Shown in pieces: positions 14,123 to 25,084 of a stretch of 25,483 nt of DNA. Under the pieces are notes generated by a model. It had not been told where the DNA came from and did not search any database. It was given only the letters and a program-made list of their open reading frames with translations. The stretch spans positions 1 through 25,483 of the forward strand of contig CAMBHH010000020.1 of NCBI GenBank assembly GCA_945866505.1. The letters run 5' to 3'. The stretch comes from Flavobacterium psychrophilum (GTDB lineage Bacteria > Bacteroidota > Bacteroidia > Flavobacteriales > Flavobacteriaceae). The stretch's first letter is position 1; each line of letters begins with the position of its first letter. Both the position numbers and the translations under genes were made by a program.

Positions 14123-15490
14123 TTACACCTTAATGTTCTTTTCTATTGCGATAATCATTTCGCCTGCAATGTCTTTATTGGTGGCGCCTTCTATTCCCTC
14201 AAGTCCAGGAGAGGAGTTCACTTCAAGTAACAAAGGACCTTTTGTAGAACGAATAATATCTACGCCTGCGACTTTCAAATCCATTGCTTTGGCAGCACGA
14301 ATAGCAATTTTTTTCTCTTCGGCAGTTGGTTTTATTACTGAGGCTGTTCCTCCAAGATGTATGTTGGCTCGGAATTCGCCTGGCATAGCTTCTCTTTGAA
14401 TCGTTGCCACTACTTTGCCGTCAACAACAAACAATCGCAAATCTTTTCCGTTGGCTTCTTTGATAAATTCTTGAACTAATATATTAGCATTCAAACTCTT
14501 GAAGGCGTTTATTACACTTTCTGCTGCTTTTTTGGTTTCGGCCAAAACAACTCCTTTTCCTTGTGTTCCTTCCAGTAATTTCACGATTAATGGCGGACCT
14601 CCAACCATTTTTATCAAATCGTTGGTGTCCAGCGGAGAATTGGCAAAACCTGTTGTAGGAATGTCGATTCCGCTATGCAAAAGCAATTGTAGTGAGAATA
14701 GTTTATCACGCGATTGGGTTATCGCTGTCGAAGAATTCAAACAAAAAACGTTTAACGCTTCAAACTGACGAGTTAAAGCACAGCCATAAAAGGTCATGCT
14801 AGGCCGAATCCTTGGAATAATGGCGTCAAATTGATTTAAAATAATGCCGCCACGATAATGAATCTCGGGCGTTTTGGCATCGAGTTTCATATAGCATTCC
14901 TTGATATTTAAAAAGTGCATTTCGTGCCCTCGCATTTCTCCAGCTTCCATAATGCGTTTGTTGCTATACAATTCAGGATTACTTGCCAGCAATCCGATAC
15001 GTAAACCCGAACTGGTTTTCACAGCATTTTTATATACTTCCTTTAAAATATCCGTGGTAGTTTGTCCTAAAAGATACTGTTGTTCAGGATCAACGAGAAC
15101 TCTTCCGCTCATAGCTTCACGACCCAATAGCATTCTGAAACCCATCGAATCTCGATTGGTCAACGTCATTTCAATAACCCATTTTGAATTTCCAATTTCT
15201 AATGCAGTTTGAATGACATAGCGTTGTTCTCTAAATCCACTTGAACTTTTCACGACTCTTTTATCGACCAAAGGTGCTTCGCAATGAATAATGGTTTTGA
15301 CATTATTTTGAATAGGATTGATGTCAAATCTGACCCAATTTTGTCCCTCTTTGATAAATGGAGCTATATTTTTAGCATGAAGAGCTGAGGTTTTTGCTCC
15401 CGAATCAACCCGCGCTTTAATAGAAGGAATTCCTAATTCAGGAAAAGTACACCATTCTTCGCTGCCTAAAATGATTTTGTTTTGTAACAT
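14123..15490 (-). CDS. rimK: RimB-RimK fusion: retropepsin-like protease plus S6 glutamate ligase
   Basis: About 455 residues. Residues 1-145 are a RimB/ATP-dependent zinc protease-type retropepsin domain, with the signature [13 protein letters not shown] (Asp29) and a later [12 protein letters not shown] segment. From about residue 160 follows an ATP-grasp ligase of the RimK family: [12 protein letters not shown], then [12 protein letters not shown], the ATP-binding [20 protein letters not shown], and the metal-binding [13 protein letters not shown] (Glu423, Asn425). RimK adds Glu to the C-terminus of ribosomal protein S6; RimB trims such tails in the Pseudomonas Rim system. A fusion would place both activities in one chain. 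Met8 of the longer frame was taken as start because it is where the protease domain begins. Confidence 0.88.
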   Translation of the reverse strand: MLQNKIILGSEEWCTFPELGIPSIKARVDSGAKTSALHAKNIAPFIKEGQNWVRFDINPIQNNVKTIIHCEAPLVDKRVVKSSSGFREQRYVIQTALEIGNSKWVIEMTLTNRDSMGFRMLLGREAMSGRVLVDPEQQYLLGQTTTDILKEVYKNAVKTSSGLRIGLLASNPELYSNKRIMEAGEMRGHEMHFLNIKECYMKLDAKTPEIHYRGGIILNQFDAIIPRIRPSMTFYGCALTRQFEALNVFCLNSSTAITQSRDKLFSLQLLLHSGIDIPTTGFANSPLDTNDLIKMVGGPPLIVKLLEGTQGKGVVLAETKKAAESVINAFKSLNANILVQEFIKEANGKDLRLFVVDGKVVATIQREAMPGEFRANIHLGGTASVIKPTAEEKKIAIRAAKAMDLKVAGVDIIRSTKGPLLLEVNSSPGLEGIEGATNKDIAGEMIIAIEKNIKV

Positions 15491-15511
15491 AAAAGATTTT
15501 TTGAATATCAA

Positions 15512-15685
15512 TACAATTCACTGTAAATATATATCGATTGCAGCACTTGGGATGTTAAATTACGGTTAAATCAATGAGTGGCGAATTGCAATCGTTTTAA
15601 ATGCGTGGTTCTTTGGGTCTAAACGAATGTAACCTGGGAAGCAATGTTTTTAAGTTAACAAATCTCAGCTTGGCATTAAAGTATT
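15512..15685. other. Intergenic stretch between clpC and rimK
   Basis: No gene seen. It should contain the rimK promoter on the minus strand; I see no close match to the TAnnTTTG pattern. Confidence 0.3.
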
Positions 15686-15750
15686 AAAAAAAATAGCCTT
15701 GAACGCACTAATTTCAAAGATATATTTTTGAAATTAGTGCGTTCAAGGCT
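15686..15750 (-). terminator. Very long perfect-stem terminator after clpC
   Basis: A perfect 24-bp stem (15695-15718 with 15727-15750) and an 8-nt loop; arm starts AGCCTTGAACGCACTAATTT. Read on the minus strand it is followed by AT8, 24 bp past the clpC stop. The stem is much longer than a usual terminator. Confidence 0.85.
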
Positions 15751-15773
15751 GAAATGGTGCCCCGTTACCTAGA

Positions 15774-18320
15774 CTAGTTCGTTGGTTCTTCGGCTTTCAA
15801 AATTTTAACAGACAACTCTTGCGATGTTTCGTCTTCTAAATCCATAAAAATTTCATCGCCAGTACCCACTTTAGAAGTAATAATTTCTTCTGCAAGTGCA
15901 TCTTCAACATATTTTTGGATGGCTCTTTTTAGTGGTCTCGCGCCAAATTGTCTATCAAAACCTTTGTCTGCAATGAATGATTTTGCTTTGTCGGAAAGTT
16001 TTAATTGATAACCCAAATCGTTGATACGAGCATATAGTTTTTTCAATTCAATTTCAATAATCAAATTAATGTCTTCTTTTTCTAAGGCATTAAACACAAT
16101 CACATCATCAATTCTATTTAGAAATTCTGGAGCAAATGTTTTCTTCAAAGCATTTTCGATAATGCTTTTCGAATTATCATCGGCTTGAGCTACTTTGGCA
16201 GCAGTTCCAAAACCAACACCTTGTCCAAAATCCTTCAATTGTCGTGCTCCCACATTCGAAGTCATAATGATAATAGTATTTTTGAAATCAATTTTTCGTC
16301 CCAAACTATCGGTTAAATAACCATCGTCTAAAACTTGCAACATCATATTGAAAACATCAGGATGCGCTTTTTCTATTTCGTCTAATAGCACTACACAATA
16401 GGGTTTGCGACGCACTTTTTCGGTTAATTGTCCGCCTTCTTCATAACCCACATATCCTGGAGGCGCTCCGATTAATCTAGAAATAGCGAATTTTTCCATA
16501 TACTCGCTCATATCAATTCGAATCAAAGCTTCCTCTGAATCGAATAATTCTCTAGCTAAAACTTTGGCCAATTGTGTTTTTCCAACACCAGTTTGTCCCA
16601 AGAAAATGAAGGAACCAATTGGGCGATTTGGGTCTTTCAGTCCAGCACGGTTTCTTTGAATAGCGCGGGAAATTTTAATCACAGCTTCTTTTTGTCCAAT
16701 GACTTTATCGCCTATAAGTTCTGGTAAAATAGCCAGTTTATTACTTTCAGTTTGAGCAATACGATTTACAGGAATTCCTGTCATCATTGATACTACATCG
16801 GCAACATTGTCTTCGGTAACTTGAATTCTATTGTTTTTAGAATCTTCTTCCCATTGTTCTTGGGCTATAGCCAAATCTTTTTCGAAGCGTTTTTCGTCAT
16901 CACGAAGTTTTGCTGCCTCCTCGTATTTTTGTTTTTTGACAACCGCATTTTTAAGTTCACGAACATCTTCCAATCGCTTTTCTAGTTCCAAAATTTGTTC
17001 TGGAACTTCAATATTAGTGATGTGAACTCTTGATCCTGCTTCGTCTAGAGCATCGATAGCTTTGTCTGGTAAGAAACGCTCAGACATATATCTATTAGTC
17101 AATTTAACGCAAGCTTCAATCGCCTCAGGAGTATAAGTTACATTGTGGTGATCTTCATATTTGTCTTTGATGTTATTCAGAATGGTAATGGTTTCCTCAA
17201 CTGAAGTTGGTTCTACAATCACTTTTTGAAAACGTCTTTCTAATGCTCCGTCTTTCTCAATATATTGTCGGTATTCATCAAGAGTTGTGGCTCCAATACA
17301 TTGGATTTCGCCTCTTGCTAAAGCAGGTTTAAACATATTGGAAGCATCCAAAGAACCTGTTGCTCCTCCAGCACCAACGATAGTGTGAATTTCGTCAATA
17401 AAAAGGATGATATCGTTGTTTTTTTCTAACTCATTCATCACGGCTTTCATTCGCTCTTCAAATTGTCCACGGTATTTTGTACCAGCTACAAGGCTTGCTA
17501 AATCAAGAGTAACCACGCGCTTGTTATACAATATACGAGATACTTTCTTTTGAATGATTCGCAAAGCCAAACCTTCGGCAATAGCTGATTTTCCTACGCC
17601 TGGTTCTCCTATCAGGAGCGGATTATTCTTTTTACGACGGCTCAAAATTTGTGAAACACGTTCGATTTCTTTTTCGCGTCCTACAACTGGATCTAATTTT
17701 CCTTCTTCGGCCATTTCTGTTAAATCTCTTCCAAAATTATCCAAAACAGGAGTCTTCGATTTTTTGTTAGATTTATTGGCTGGATTATTAAAATTCCCTT
17801 CTTTGAGACTGTCATCTTGTCCTGAATCTTCGTTGTAGGCGTCGTTTTTAGGCAAGTTTTCGATAAAATTTTCTTCGGATGGTGTCATATTTAAATATTG
17901 TTCTTTAGCTATATCATAATCAATACTAAGGTTGTTCAATAGCTTGGTTGTGGGATCGTTTTCATTTCTTAAGATACACAATAGTAAATGTGCTGTACTA
18001 ATTGAGGTGCTATGAAACACTTTGGCTTCTAAAAAAGTGGTTTTCAATGCACGCTCTGCTTGTCTAGTAAGATGAAGATTCTTCTTTTCGTTGTTCATAT
18101 CCATAGTAGGACTGGCAGGACTTAGAATCTCTACTTTTCTACGCAAGAGGTTTAAATCTATCGATAAATTATTCAATATATTAATGGCTTTGCCGTTTCC
18201 ATCTCTCAAAATCCCGAGCATAAGATGCTCGGTACCAATGAAATCGTGACCTAGTCGCAAGGCTTCTTCTTTGCTATAAGTAATAACATCTTTTACTCTT
18301 GGCGAAAAATTATCATCCAT
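15774..18320 (-). CDS. clpC: ClpC-type AAA+ unfoldase of the Clp protease
   Basis: 848 residues, the usual ClpC length. It unfolds substrate proteins with ATP and feeds them to ClpP. Clp-N double repeat at residues 1-140. First AAA+ module: Walker A GEPGVGKS 238-245, Walker B ILFIDEIH near 305-312. Middle domain with a UVR-like coiled coil near 460-485 ([20 protein letters not shown]). Second AAA+ module: Walker A GQTGVGKT 575-582, Walker B VVLLDEIE 643-650; GVGFG at 701-705 is the likely ClpP-docking loop. The linker 155-190 is polar and probably flexible. The gene is divergent from gyrA with about 260 bp between, has a good promoter, and ends in a strong terminator, so it is monocistronic. 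No adaptor (mcsB, ctsR) genes are adjacent. Confidence 0.97.
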   Translation of the reverse strand: MDDNFSPRVKDVITYSKEEALRLGHDFIGTEHLMLGILRDGNGKAINILNNLSIDLNLLRRKVEILSPASPTMDMNNEKKNLHLTRQAERALKTTFLEAKVFHSTSISTAHLLLCILRNENDPTTKLLNNLSIDYDIAKEQYLNMTPSEENFIENLPKNDAYNEDSGQDDSLKEGNFNNPANKSNKKSKTPVLDNFGRDLTEMAEEGKLDPVVGREKEIERVSQILSRRKKNNPLLIGEPGVGKSAIAEGLALRIIQKKVSRILYNKRVVTLDLASLVAGTKYRGQFEERMKAVMNELEKNNDIILFIDEIHTIVGAGGATGSLDASNMFKPALARGEIQCIGATTLDEYRQYIEKDGALERRFQKVIVEPTSVEETITILNNIKDKYEDHHNVTYTPEAIEACVKLTNRYMSERFLPDKAIDALDEAGSRVHITNIEVPEQILELEKRLEDVRELKNAVVKKQKYEEAAKLRDDEKRFEKDLAIAQEQWEEDSKNNRIQVTEDNVADVVSMMTGIPVNRIAQTESNKLAILPELIGDKVIGQKEAVIKISRAIQRNRAGLKDPNRPIGSFIFLGQTGVGKTQLAKVLARELFDSEEALIRIDMSEYMEKFAISRLIGAPPGYVGYEEGGQLTEKVRRKPYCVVLLDEIEKAHPDVFNMMLQVLDDGYLTDSLGRKIDFKNTIIIMTSNVGARQLKDFGQGVGFGTAAKVAQADDNSKSIIENALKKTFAPEFLNRIDDVIVFNALEKEDINLIIEIELKKLYARINDLGYQLKLSDKAKSFIADKGFDRQFGARPLKRAIQKYVEDALAEEIITSKVGTGDEIFMDLEDETSQELSVKILKAEEPTN

Positions 18321-18340
18321 ATTATCGTGTATTGTTGATG

Positions 18341-18372
18341 TAAATTTAGTGAATTACTGTTTGAAAAACAAA
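18341..18372 (-). promoter_or_regulatory. Predicted clpC promoter
   Basis: Minus strand TTTG (18369-18372), 20 bp, TAAATTTA (18341-18348), one mismatch to TAnnTTTG, 20 bp before the ATG. Confidence 0.5.
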
Positions 18373-18505
18373 AATCATACCTTTTAAAAGGATATGACGG
18401 CTAATTGACAAAAAAAACAGCAGAAAAACGTTAAAACTTATATAAATTATTAACTAAAAATAATGGTCGATTTGTTAATAAATCATTGAAATAAGTGCTG
18501 AATTG

Positions 18506-18538
18506 TTTGGATAAAAACATCAGAATGACTTATCTTAG
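18506..18538 (+). promoter_or_regulatory. Predicted gyrA promoter
   Basis: TTTG (18506-18509), 21 bp, TATCTTAG (18531-18538), one mismatch to TAnnTTTG, 42 bp upstream of the ATG. Confidence 0.45.
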
Positions 18539-18580
18539 CACGTTTTGAAATTAAAATAAATTTATTTAAAATTACAACTT

Positions 18581-21214
18581 ATGTCTGAAGGAGAAAAGTT
18601 AATTCCTATTAACATTGAGGATGAAATGAAATCAGCTTACATCGATTATTCGATGTCGGTAATTGTGTCAAGAGCGCTTCCTGATGTTAGAGATGGCTTG
18701 AAACCAGTACATCGAAGAGTACTTTACGGAATGTATGATCTAGGAGTAACTTCAAAATCTGCTCATAAAAAATCTGCAAGAATTGTTGGAGAAGTTTTAG
18801 GAAAGTATCACCCACACGGAGATACCTCAGTTTATGATGCGATGGTTCGTATGGCCCAAGAGTGGAGTATGCGCTATTTATTAGTTGATGGTCAAGGTAA
18901 CTTTGGTTCTGTCGATGGTGACAGTCCAGCAGCAATGCGTTATACTGAGGCTAGAATGAAAAAGATTTCGGAAGAAATTATGGCCGATATCGAAAAAGAA
19001 ACAGTTGATTTTCAGTTGAACTTTGACGATACCTTGTATGAGCCAAAAGTAATGCCAACTAGAGTTCCAACATTGTTAGTGAATGGAGCAACAGGAATTG
19101 CAGTAGGTATGGCTACCAATATGCCTCCTCATAATTTAACTGAAGTTATCAATGGTACCTTAGCGTATCTAGATAATAACGATATTGAAATTGACGAATT
19201 GATGACTCATATTAAAGCACCAGATTTCCCTACTGGAGGTGTTATATACGGTTATGAAGGAGTTCGTGAAGCATTTAAAACGGGTCGTGGGCGTATAGTT
19301 ATGCGTGCTAAAGTTGGTTTTGAAGAAGTGGACGGTAGAGAATGTATCATCGTTACCGAAATTCCATACCAAGTCAATAAAGCGGATATGATTAAGCGTA
19401 CAGCTGATTTGGTCAACGACAAAAAAATAGAAGGTATTGCCAATATTCGTGATGAATCGGATAGAAACGGAATGCGAATCGTTTATATTTTGAAGCGTGA
19501 TGCAACACCAAATGTGGTTTTAAATACGCTTTATAAATTTACACAATTACAATCTTCATTTAGCGTAAATAACATTGCATTAGTAAAAGGTCGCCCACAA
19601 ATGTTGAATCTAAAAGATATGATTCATTATTTTATTGAGCACCGTCACGATGTCGTAGTTCGTAGAACGCAATTTGAATTGCGTAAAGCCGAAGAAAGAG
19701 CCCATATTTTAGAAGGATTAATCATTGCTTCAGACAATATTGATGAAGTAATCGCTTTAATCAGAGGTTCTAAAAACACCGAAGAAGCCAGAGAAAAATT
19801 AATCGAAAGATTTCAATTATCCGATATTCAAGCGCGCGCTATTGTTGAAATGCGTTTGCGCCAGTTAACCGGTCTTGAACAAGACAAGTTGAGAGCAGAA
19901 TATGAAGAGTTGATGAAATTAATCGAACATTTGAAAGCTTTATTAGCAGATGTAGATTTAAGAACCGCTTTAATAAAAGAAGAATTGGCGGAAATTCGCG
20001 AGAAGTATGGAGATGAGCGTCGTTCTCGAATTGAATATTCAGGCGGAGATGTAAGTATCGAAGATTTAATTGCCGATGAAAATGTGGTAATTACCATTTC
20101 GCACGCAGGTTACATCAAACGTACTAATTTATCAGAATACAAAACTCAAAATAGAGGTGGAGTTGGACAAAAAAGTGCTGGAACTAGAGATCAAGATTTC
20201 CTTGAAAGCATGTTTGTAGCTACCAATCACCAATATATGATGTTCTTTACCCAAAAAGGAAAATGTTTCTGGATGCGTGTTTATGAAATTCCAGAAGGAA
20301 GCAAAACTGCCAAAGGAAGAGCCTTACAAAATTTAATCAATATTGAAAGCGACGATAAAGTAAAAGCATTTATTTGTACCCAAGATTTAAAAGACAAAGA
20401 ATACATCAATAGTCACAACCTTATTATGGTGACTAAAAAAGGTCAGGTAAAGAAAACTTCTTTAGAAAAATATTCTAAGCCTAGAATAAATGGTGTTGCT
20501 GCTATTACTATTAAGGAAGGCGACGAATTATTAGAAGCTAAACTAACCGATGGAAATAGTCAAATTATTTTGGCAGTAAAATCAGGTAAATTAGTTCGTT
20601 TTGAAGAAACCAAAACCCGTAAGATGGGAAGAACTGCTTCCGGTGTTCGCGGAATTACTTTGAAAGATGATACCGATGAAGTAATTGGTATGGTTACTGT
20701 TAATGATATGAATAGTGAAATTCTGGTAGTTGCCGAAAATGGATACGGAAAACGTTCTAGTCTTGATGAATACAGAATCACAAATCGCGGTGGAAAAGGA
20801 GTGAAGACCTTGAATATCACGGAAAAAACTGGAAAACTAATTTCTATAAATGCTGTTACCGATGCTGATGACTTGATGATTATCAACAAATCAGGATTGA
20901 CTATTAGAATGGCTGTTGAAGATTTGAGAGTTATGGGGCGTGCTACACAAGGGGTTAAGTTAATCAACATCAAAGGAAACGATTCGATTGCCGCCGTTAC
21001 GAAAGTAATGAAAGACGACGTTGTAGAAGTGGTGGTTGATGAAGAAGGAAATGTCATTGAAACGGAAGTTATCGAAAGAGTGAAACCAGTTCTTGAAATT
21101 CTAGAAGATGATGGAGTAGAAGACGATGACGAGGATGATTCTGAAGAAGAAGACGAACTCGAAGAAGAGGATGATTCTGAAGAAATTGGTGACGATGACG
21201 ATTCAGATGAATAA
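18581..21214 (+). CDS. gyrA: DNA gyrase subunit A
   Basis: 877 residues. Breaks and rejoins DNA in the GyrA2GyrB2 complex to introduce negative supercoils. The N-terminal winged-helix domain carries the catalytic Tyr121 in [10 protein letters not shown]. The quinolone region reads [14 protein letters not shown]: Thr82 and Asp86 align with E. coli Ser83 and Asp87, and Thr at this place is the normal Flavobacterium residue. A coiled coil (about 370-480) is followed by the C-terminal beta-pinwheel with the GyrA-box variant [10 protein letters not shown] and further RGG/GRA repeats ([19 protein letters not shown]). The last 35-40 residues are an almost pure Asp/Glu/Ser tail, like the acidic tail that regulates GyrA wrapping in E. 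coli but longer. The gene is followed on the same strand by a TPR gene after 103 bp. Confidence 0.98.
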   Translation: MSEGEKLIPINIEDEMKSAYIDYSMSVIVSRALPDVRDGLKPVHRRVLYGMYDLGVTSKSAHKKSARIVGEVLGKYHPHGDTSVYDAMVRMAQEWSMRYLLVDGQGNFGSVDGDSPAAMRYTEARMKKISEEIMADIEKETVDFQLNFDDTLYEPKVMPTRVPTLLVNGATGIAVGMATNMPPHNLTEVINGTLAYLDNNDIEIDELMTHIKAPDFPTGGVIYGYEGVREAFKTGRGRIVMRAKVGFEEVDGRECIIVTEIPYQVNKADMIKRTADLVNDKKIEGIANIRDESDRNGMRIVYILKRDATPNVVLNTLYKFTQLQSSFSVNNIALVKGRPQMLNLKDMIHYFIEHRHDVVVRRTQFELRKAEERAHILEGLIIASDNIDEVIALIRGSKNTEEAREKLIERFQLSDIQARAIVEMRLRQLTGLEQDKLRAEYEELMKLIEHLKALLADVDLRTALIKEELAEIREKYGDERRSRIEYSGGDVSIEDLIADENVVITISHAGYIKRTNLSEYKTQNRGGVGQKSAGTRDQDFLESMFVATNHQYMMFFTQKGKCFWMRVYEIPEGSKTAKGRALQNLINIESDDKVKAFICTQDLKDKEYINSHNLIMVTKKGQVKKTSLEKYSKPRINGVAAITIKEGDELLEAKLTDGNSQIILAVKSGKLVRFEETKTRKMGRTASGVRGITLKDDTDEVIGMVTVNDMNSEILVVAENGYGKRSSLDEYRITNRGGKGVKTLNITEKTGKLISINAVTDADDLMIINKSGLTIRMAVEDLRVMGRATQGVKLINIKGNDSIAAVTKVMKDDVVEVVVDEEGNVIETEVIERVKPVLEILEDDGVEDDDEDDSEEEDELEEEDDSEEIGDDDDSDE

Positions 21215-21317
21215 AAATCAAAAATAAATAACCTAAAACATATATTGTATATGATAAAAATCATAGACAGTATATATTTTTATATCTAATTTTACAGTTA
21301 AATTAAAAACTAAAAAC

Positions 21318-22604
21318 ATGAAAAGTAAATATGTAATTCTAGCGTCAGCATTATTGTTTTCAGTAATTGCTTTTGCTCAAAAAGATCAAATAAAAGCTGC
21401 TGAAAAAGCATTAAAAGGTGGAAATCCGCAGGAAGCAATAACTATTTTACAAGGAGCAGAAGCTGCATCCGCAACGGCTCCAGATTCCGAAAAAGCGCAA
21501 TATTTTTTTGTAAAAGGGAATGCTCATTTGGAGTTAGCCAATAAAAAAGTTGATGAAGGTAAAAATCTTTCTTTGGCAGCCAAAGCGTATCAAGATTTAG
21601 TAGCGGTAGAAAAAGTGTCTGGAAAAGATAAATATTCAGCTCAAGCTACTACTTCTATATTGGATATTAAATTTAAATTATTGAACAGTGCAATCGCTGA
21701 TACAAAAGCGAATAAAGACATAGATGGTGCTCAAAAATTATATGATGCTTATTTACTCGATAAAAAAGACACCATCAATTTATATTATGCAGCTTCCACT
21801 TATGTAAATGCGAAAGATTATGCAACTGCTCTAAAATGTTATACGGAGTTGAAAACTTTAAATTATTCTGGAAAAGGAAGCAGTTATTTGGCTACTAATA
21901 AATTAACCGGTCAAGAAGATTTATACAATACAGCTAAAGAAAGAGATTTAGCTGTGAAAATTGGTACTCACGAAAAGCCAAAAACGGAAGCCATTCCTTC
22001 AAAACGAGGTGAAATTTATAAAAATATTGCTTTGATTTTGGTACAAGACGGTAAAATTGAAGAAGCTAAAAAAGCGGTTGCAGATGCTAGAAAAGCAAAT
22101 CCAGAGGATAATTCTTTAATTTTAACTGAAGCCAATTTATATTTAGAAACAAAAGATTTTGAAACGTACAAAAAGTTAGTTGCTGAGGCTTTAGAAAAAA
22201 ATCCAAACGATGCCGATTTGGTTTTCAATTTGGGTGTGATAAGTGCCAATGCAAAAAATTTTGATGATGCGGAGAAGTATTACAAAAGGGTAATTGAAAT
22301 TAATCCTAAGTATGCAAATGCCTATATCAATTTGGCTGCCTTGAAACTAGACAATGAGAAACCCATTATCGATGAGATGAATAAATTGGGAACTTCAGAC
22401 AAGGACATGAAACGCTACAATATTTTAAAGACGAAAAGAGAGGATTTATTTAAAAGTACTATACCATTCCTTCAAAAAGCATATGAATTGGAACCAACTA
22501 ATATTGATATAGCAAAGACACTATTAAATGTTTACAGTGCATTAGAAATGATGCCTGAATCTAAAGAGTTAAAAGCAAAAATAAAAGTGCTGGAGCAAAA
22601 ATAG
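21318..22604 (+). CDS. Exported tetratricopeptide-repeat protein
   Basis: 428 residues with a Sec signal peptide (MKSKYVILASALLFSVIAFA, cleavage likely before Gln21). The mature protein is a helical repeat array: an N-terminal pair (AAEKALKGGNPQEAITILQ; YFFVKGNAHLELANK), a central region with YDAYLLDKKDTINLYYAA, and canonical TPRs near the C-terminus (DADLVFNLGVISANAKNFDD; PKYANAYINLAALKL). A scaffold or assembly role in the periplasm is typical; no partner is visible. In Flavobacteria such a TPR gene commonly follows gyrA. It ends 19 bp before a strong terminator. Confidence 0.88.
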   Translation: MKSKYVILASALLFSVIAFAQKDQIKAAEKALKGGNPQEAITILQGAEAASATAPDSEKAQYFFVKGNAHLELANKKVDEGKNLSLAAKAYQDLVAVEKVSGKDKYSAQATTSILDIKFKLLNSAIADTKANKDIDGAQKLYDAYLLDKKDTINLYYAASTYVNAKDYATALKCYTELKTLNYSGKGSSYLATNKLTGQEDLYNTAKERDLAVKIGTHEKPKTEAIPSKRGEIYKNIALILVQDGKIEEAKKAVADARKANPEDNSLILTEANLYLETKDFETYKKLVAEALEKNPNDADLVFNLGVISANAKNFDDAEKYYKRVIEINPKYANAYINLAALKLDNEKPIIDEMNKLGTSDKDMKRYNILKTKREDLFKSTIPFLQKAYELEPTNIDIAKTLLNVYSALEMMPESKELKAKIKVLEQK

Positions 22605-22623
22605 TTGTTCTTCTTATTTAGAC

Positions 22624-22660
22624 AAACCGTTTCATAATTTACAATGAAACGGTTTTTTTT
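22624..22660 (+). terminator. Rho-independent terminator of the TPR gene
   Basis: Perfect 12-bp stem AAACCGTTTCAT / ATGAAACGGTTT with an 8-nt loop, followed by T8 on the plus strand. It also lies directly beyond the end of the convergent peptidase gene. Confidence 0.9.
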
Positions 22661-23420
22661 ATATAATTTTTTTAATAACCCTGAGTTTGTGAGTATGTCT
22701 GTTTGCCTCAGCATTAAATATCCCAAGATGATCCAAACGGTCAATTCTTACTTTTCCACTGGCGTGAATGATATAATTGTCTTGCATAATAATACCAACA
22801 TGAATAATATTTCCTTCATCGTTGTCAAAAAAAGCCAAATCTCCTGGCTCGCTTTCCTCAATAAAACTTAGTGTTTCACCTTGCAAGGCTTGTTGTGATG
22901 CGTCACGTAGTAATTTGTAGCCATTTAACTTGTATACGATTTGTGTAAAACCGGAGCAATCAATACCAAATGGCGTTTTCCCTCCCCAAAGATAAGGTGC
23001 ATTCAGGTACATAAATGCGGTGTTTAGAATATAATTTTTTGGTTTTGTCCCACTAATTTTGGTGCCTTCAAAGTTAAAGTTGGCAGTATTGATATCGATA
23101 TGATTCAAAAAAGATAAGGAACAACCCAATGGAATTGGTAGTAATAAATTATTTGGACCTGTTATGTATTCTAATAAATCGGCATTTAAAACTACGACAT
23201 CATTACATAGTTGTTGAAATTCTGATTCGGAAATATTCTGGTATTGCTTAGAATCTACCCAACCTTCATAATTGTCGAAATGCAATTTAATTTTAGACCA
23301 TTGTTTTAATTGTTCTATGATTTCAAAATGTTCTCCAAACAAAACTTGCGAAACAATTTCACTTCTGTCGCTAGGTTCACTTCGAAGAGGGATTATGGCT
23401 AGATTACAAATTCCAAACAT
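22659..23420 (-). CDS. NlpC/P60 (C40) cell-wall peptidase with SH3-like N-terminus
   Basis: 253 residues. Residues 1-60 form a bacterial SH3-like domain (PLRSEPSDRSEIVSQVLFGE; KLHFDNYEGWVDSKQY). Residues about 130-250 are the NlpC/P60 domain with Cys155 in FGIDCSGFTQIVYK, His207 in NIIHVGI and His219 in YIIHASG as the catalytic triad members; PGDLAFFDN is the usual family motif. Such enzymes cut gamma-D-Glu-diamino acid bonds in peptidoglycan stem peptides or recycled muropeptides. There is no obvious signal peptide, so it may act in the cytoplasm in recycling, or the start may be misjudged. It is convergent with the TPR gene and co-oriented with the thiolase 95 bp upstream. Confidence 0.9.
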   Translation of the reverse strand: MFGICNLAIIPLRSEPSDRSEIVSQVLFGEHFEIIEQLKQWSKIKLHFDNYEGWVDSKQYQNISESEFQQLCNDVVVLNADLLEYITGPNNLLLPIPLGCSLSFLNHIDINTANFNFEGTKISGTKPKNYILNTAFMYLNAPYLWGGKTPFGIDCSGFTQIVYKLNGYKLLRDASQQALQGETLSFIEESEPGDLAFFDNDEGNIIHVGIIMQDNYIIHASGKVRIDRLDHLGIFNAEANRHTHKLRVIKKII

Positions 23421-23514
23421 AGGTTGGGGTTAAAGGTTATAGGTTAATAGGTCAAAAGTTTATGTGTAAATTGCGTATAAAGGTAAACTCATAACTTATA
23501 ACTTTCATCGTTTT

Positions 23515-24693
23515 TTATGCTCTTTCAATAATAATTGCCGAAGCTCCTCCACCGCCATTACAGATCGCAGCAGCTCCAATTTTACCATTATTTTGTTCTA
23601 AAACATTCAGTAGTGTTACAATAATTCGAGCTCCAGAGCATCCTAACGGATGGCCTAAAGAAACCGCACCGCCATTTACATTTACTTTTGTATCCTCTAA
23701 TTGAAGGATTTTAGAGTTGACCAATCCTACCACAGCAAAAGCTTCGTTAAATTCAAAATAATCAACATCTTCAATTGATAAGCCTGCTTTTCTTAAGGCT
23801 TTAGGAATGGCAAGTGCAGGAGTTGTGGTAAACCATTTCGGTTCTTGCGCCGCATCAGCATAACTTTTTATGTAAGCTAGCGGTTTTAATCCCAATGCAA
23901 TTGCTTTTTCTTCACTCATCAATACCATTGCGGCTGCGCCATCATTTATAGTAGAAGCGTTGGCAGCGGTAACGGTTCCGTCTTTGGTAAAAACTGCGTT
24001 CAGCGACGGAATTCGTTCTAAACTTACATTTGTATATTCTTCGTCTTTTGAGACTATCATCGGGTCTCCTTTTCTTTGAGGAACAGCAACAGGAACAATT
24101 TCGGTATCAAATTTTCCTTCTCTCCAAGCTTTAGCAGAGCGCTCATAGGATTGAATTGCGAAGTTGTCTTGATCTTCCCGACTTATTTTATATTCAGTTG
24201 CACATAAATCAGCACAAACACCCATAGCGTTGTTGTCGTAGGCGTCAGTGAGTCCGTCTTTCTGCATTCCGTCCACCATCGTGGCGGGTCCAAATTTATG
24301 CCCATTCCTCAAATGTACGTAATGTGGAATCAAACTCATATTCTCCATTCCACCTGCGACAACAATTTCGGCATCTCCACACAGAATAGCTTGCGCACCT
24401 AACATCACAGATTTCATTCCAGAAGCGCAAACTTTATTGATTGTTGTGCACACAACAGAATTTGGTAATCCAGCATAAATTGCAGCTTGTCGGGCAGGCG
24501 CTTGACCTACCCCAGCTTGAATGACGTTTCCCATGAAAACTTCATCAACTAAATTGACATCCAATTGTATTCGATCTAACGCACCTTTTATGGCCGCTGC
24601 GCCTAATCTTGGGGCAGAAACGGTAGCTAGTCCTCCCATAAAACTTCCAATTGGAGTTCTGACAGCAGAAACAATAACAATTTTTTTGCTCAT
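23515..24693 (-). CDS. Acetyl-CoA C-acyltransferase (thiolase)
   Basis: 392 residues, the standard length for biosynthetic or degradative thiolases. It condenses two acetyl-CoA to acetoacetyl-CoA or cleaves 3-ketoacyl-CoA. Catalytic residues are visible: Cys89 in NKVCASGMKS (acyl-enzyme), His348 in GHPLGCSGAR and Cys378 in CNGGGGAS; the NEAFA motif near 315 is also present. The overall sequence is closer to AtoB/ThlA-type acetyl-CoA acetyltransferases than to FadA, but the direction of use cannot be read. No fatty-acid oxidation genes are adjacent in the window. Confidence 0.94.
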   Translation of the reverse strand: MSKKIVIVSAVRTPIGSFMGGLATVSAPRLGAAAIKGALDRIQLDVNLVDEVFMGNVIQAGVGQAPARQAAIYAGLPNSVVCTTINKVCASGMKSVMLGAQAILCGDAEIVVAGGMENMSLIPHYVHLRNGHKFGPATMVDGMQKDGLTDAYDNNAMGVCADLCATEYKISREDQDNFAIQSYERSAKAWREGKFDTEIVPVAVPQRKGDPMIVSKDEEYTNVSLERIPSLNAVFTKDGTVTAANASTINDGAAAMVLMSEEKAIALGLKPLAYIKSYADAAQEPKWFTTTPALAIPKALRKAGLSIEDVDYFEFNEAFAVVGLVNSKILQLEDTKVNVNGGAVSLGHPLGCSGARIIVTLLNVLEQNNGKIGAAAICNGGGGASAIIIERA

Positions 24694-24918
24694 GATAGTT
24701 GAATTCTATGGTTACGCTGCGAATTTAATCATTTTGAGCAAATACTAAATTACAATTTTGATAATATTATACATATAATTAGCAAATGTTGAAAAATTTA
24801 TTTTTTGTCACAAAGCAAATTATATAAAATCGAAAGTTTTATTTTTATCTGCCTATACATTTGATTGTTAAGTAATTTGAAATAGCAAAAAAAAACATTT
24901 AAAAAAATGGGTCAATTA

Positions 24919-24950
24919 TTTGTGGAATATAGAATAGAAAGTTACATTTG
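24919..24950 (+). promoter_or_regulatory. Promoter of the tRNA cluster
   Basis: TTTG (24919-24922), 20 bp, TACATTTG (24943-24950): an excellent match to the Bacteroidota pattern, 33 bp upstream of tRNA-Ser. The rest of the gap from 24694 is AT-rich and shows nothing else. Confidence 0.7.
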
Positions 24951-24983
24951 CAACCGCTTAAAAGGAATATAGTTTTATATATT

Positions 24984-25070
24984 GGAGAGTTGCCTGAGTG
25001 GCCGAAAGGACATGTTTGCTAAACATGCGTATGGGAAACTGTACCAAGGGTTCGAATCCCTTACTCTCCG
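24984..25070 (+). tRNA. tRNA-Ser (anticodon GCU)
   Basis: 87 nt. Acceptor GGAGAGT pairs with ACTCTCC; discriminator G. Anticodon loop TTGCTAA with GCT at 25018-25020, long variable arm typical of Ser, T-arm GGGTTCGAATCCC. CCA is not encoded. A T-rich tract follows directly. Confidence 0.95.
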
Positions 25071-25084
25071 CTTTTTTTGCATTT

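Noticed and set aside
18811..18840. Quinolone-resistance change in GyrA (Thr where E. coli has Ser83)
   Set aside because: Thr82 is the normal residue in Flavobacterium GyrA and Asp86 is unchanged, so no resistance mutation is indicated.
20560..21264. Long Ser-rich ORF on the minus strand inside gyrA
   Set aside because: It is the antisense reading of the GyrA C-terminal domain and acidic tail; the Ser runs come from GA-rich Asp/Glu codons.
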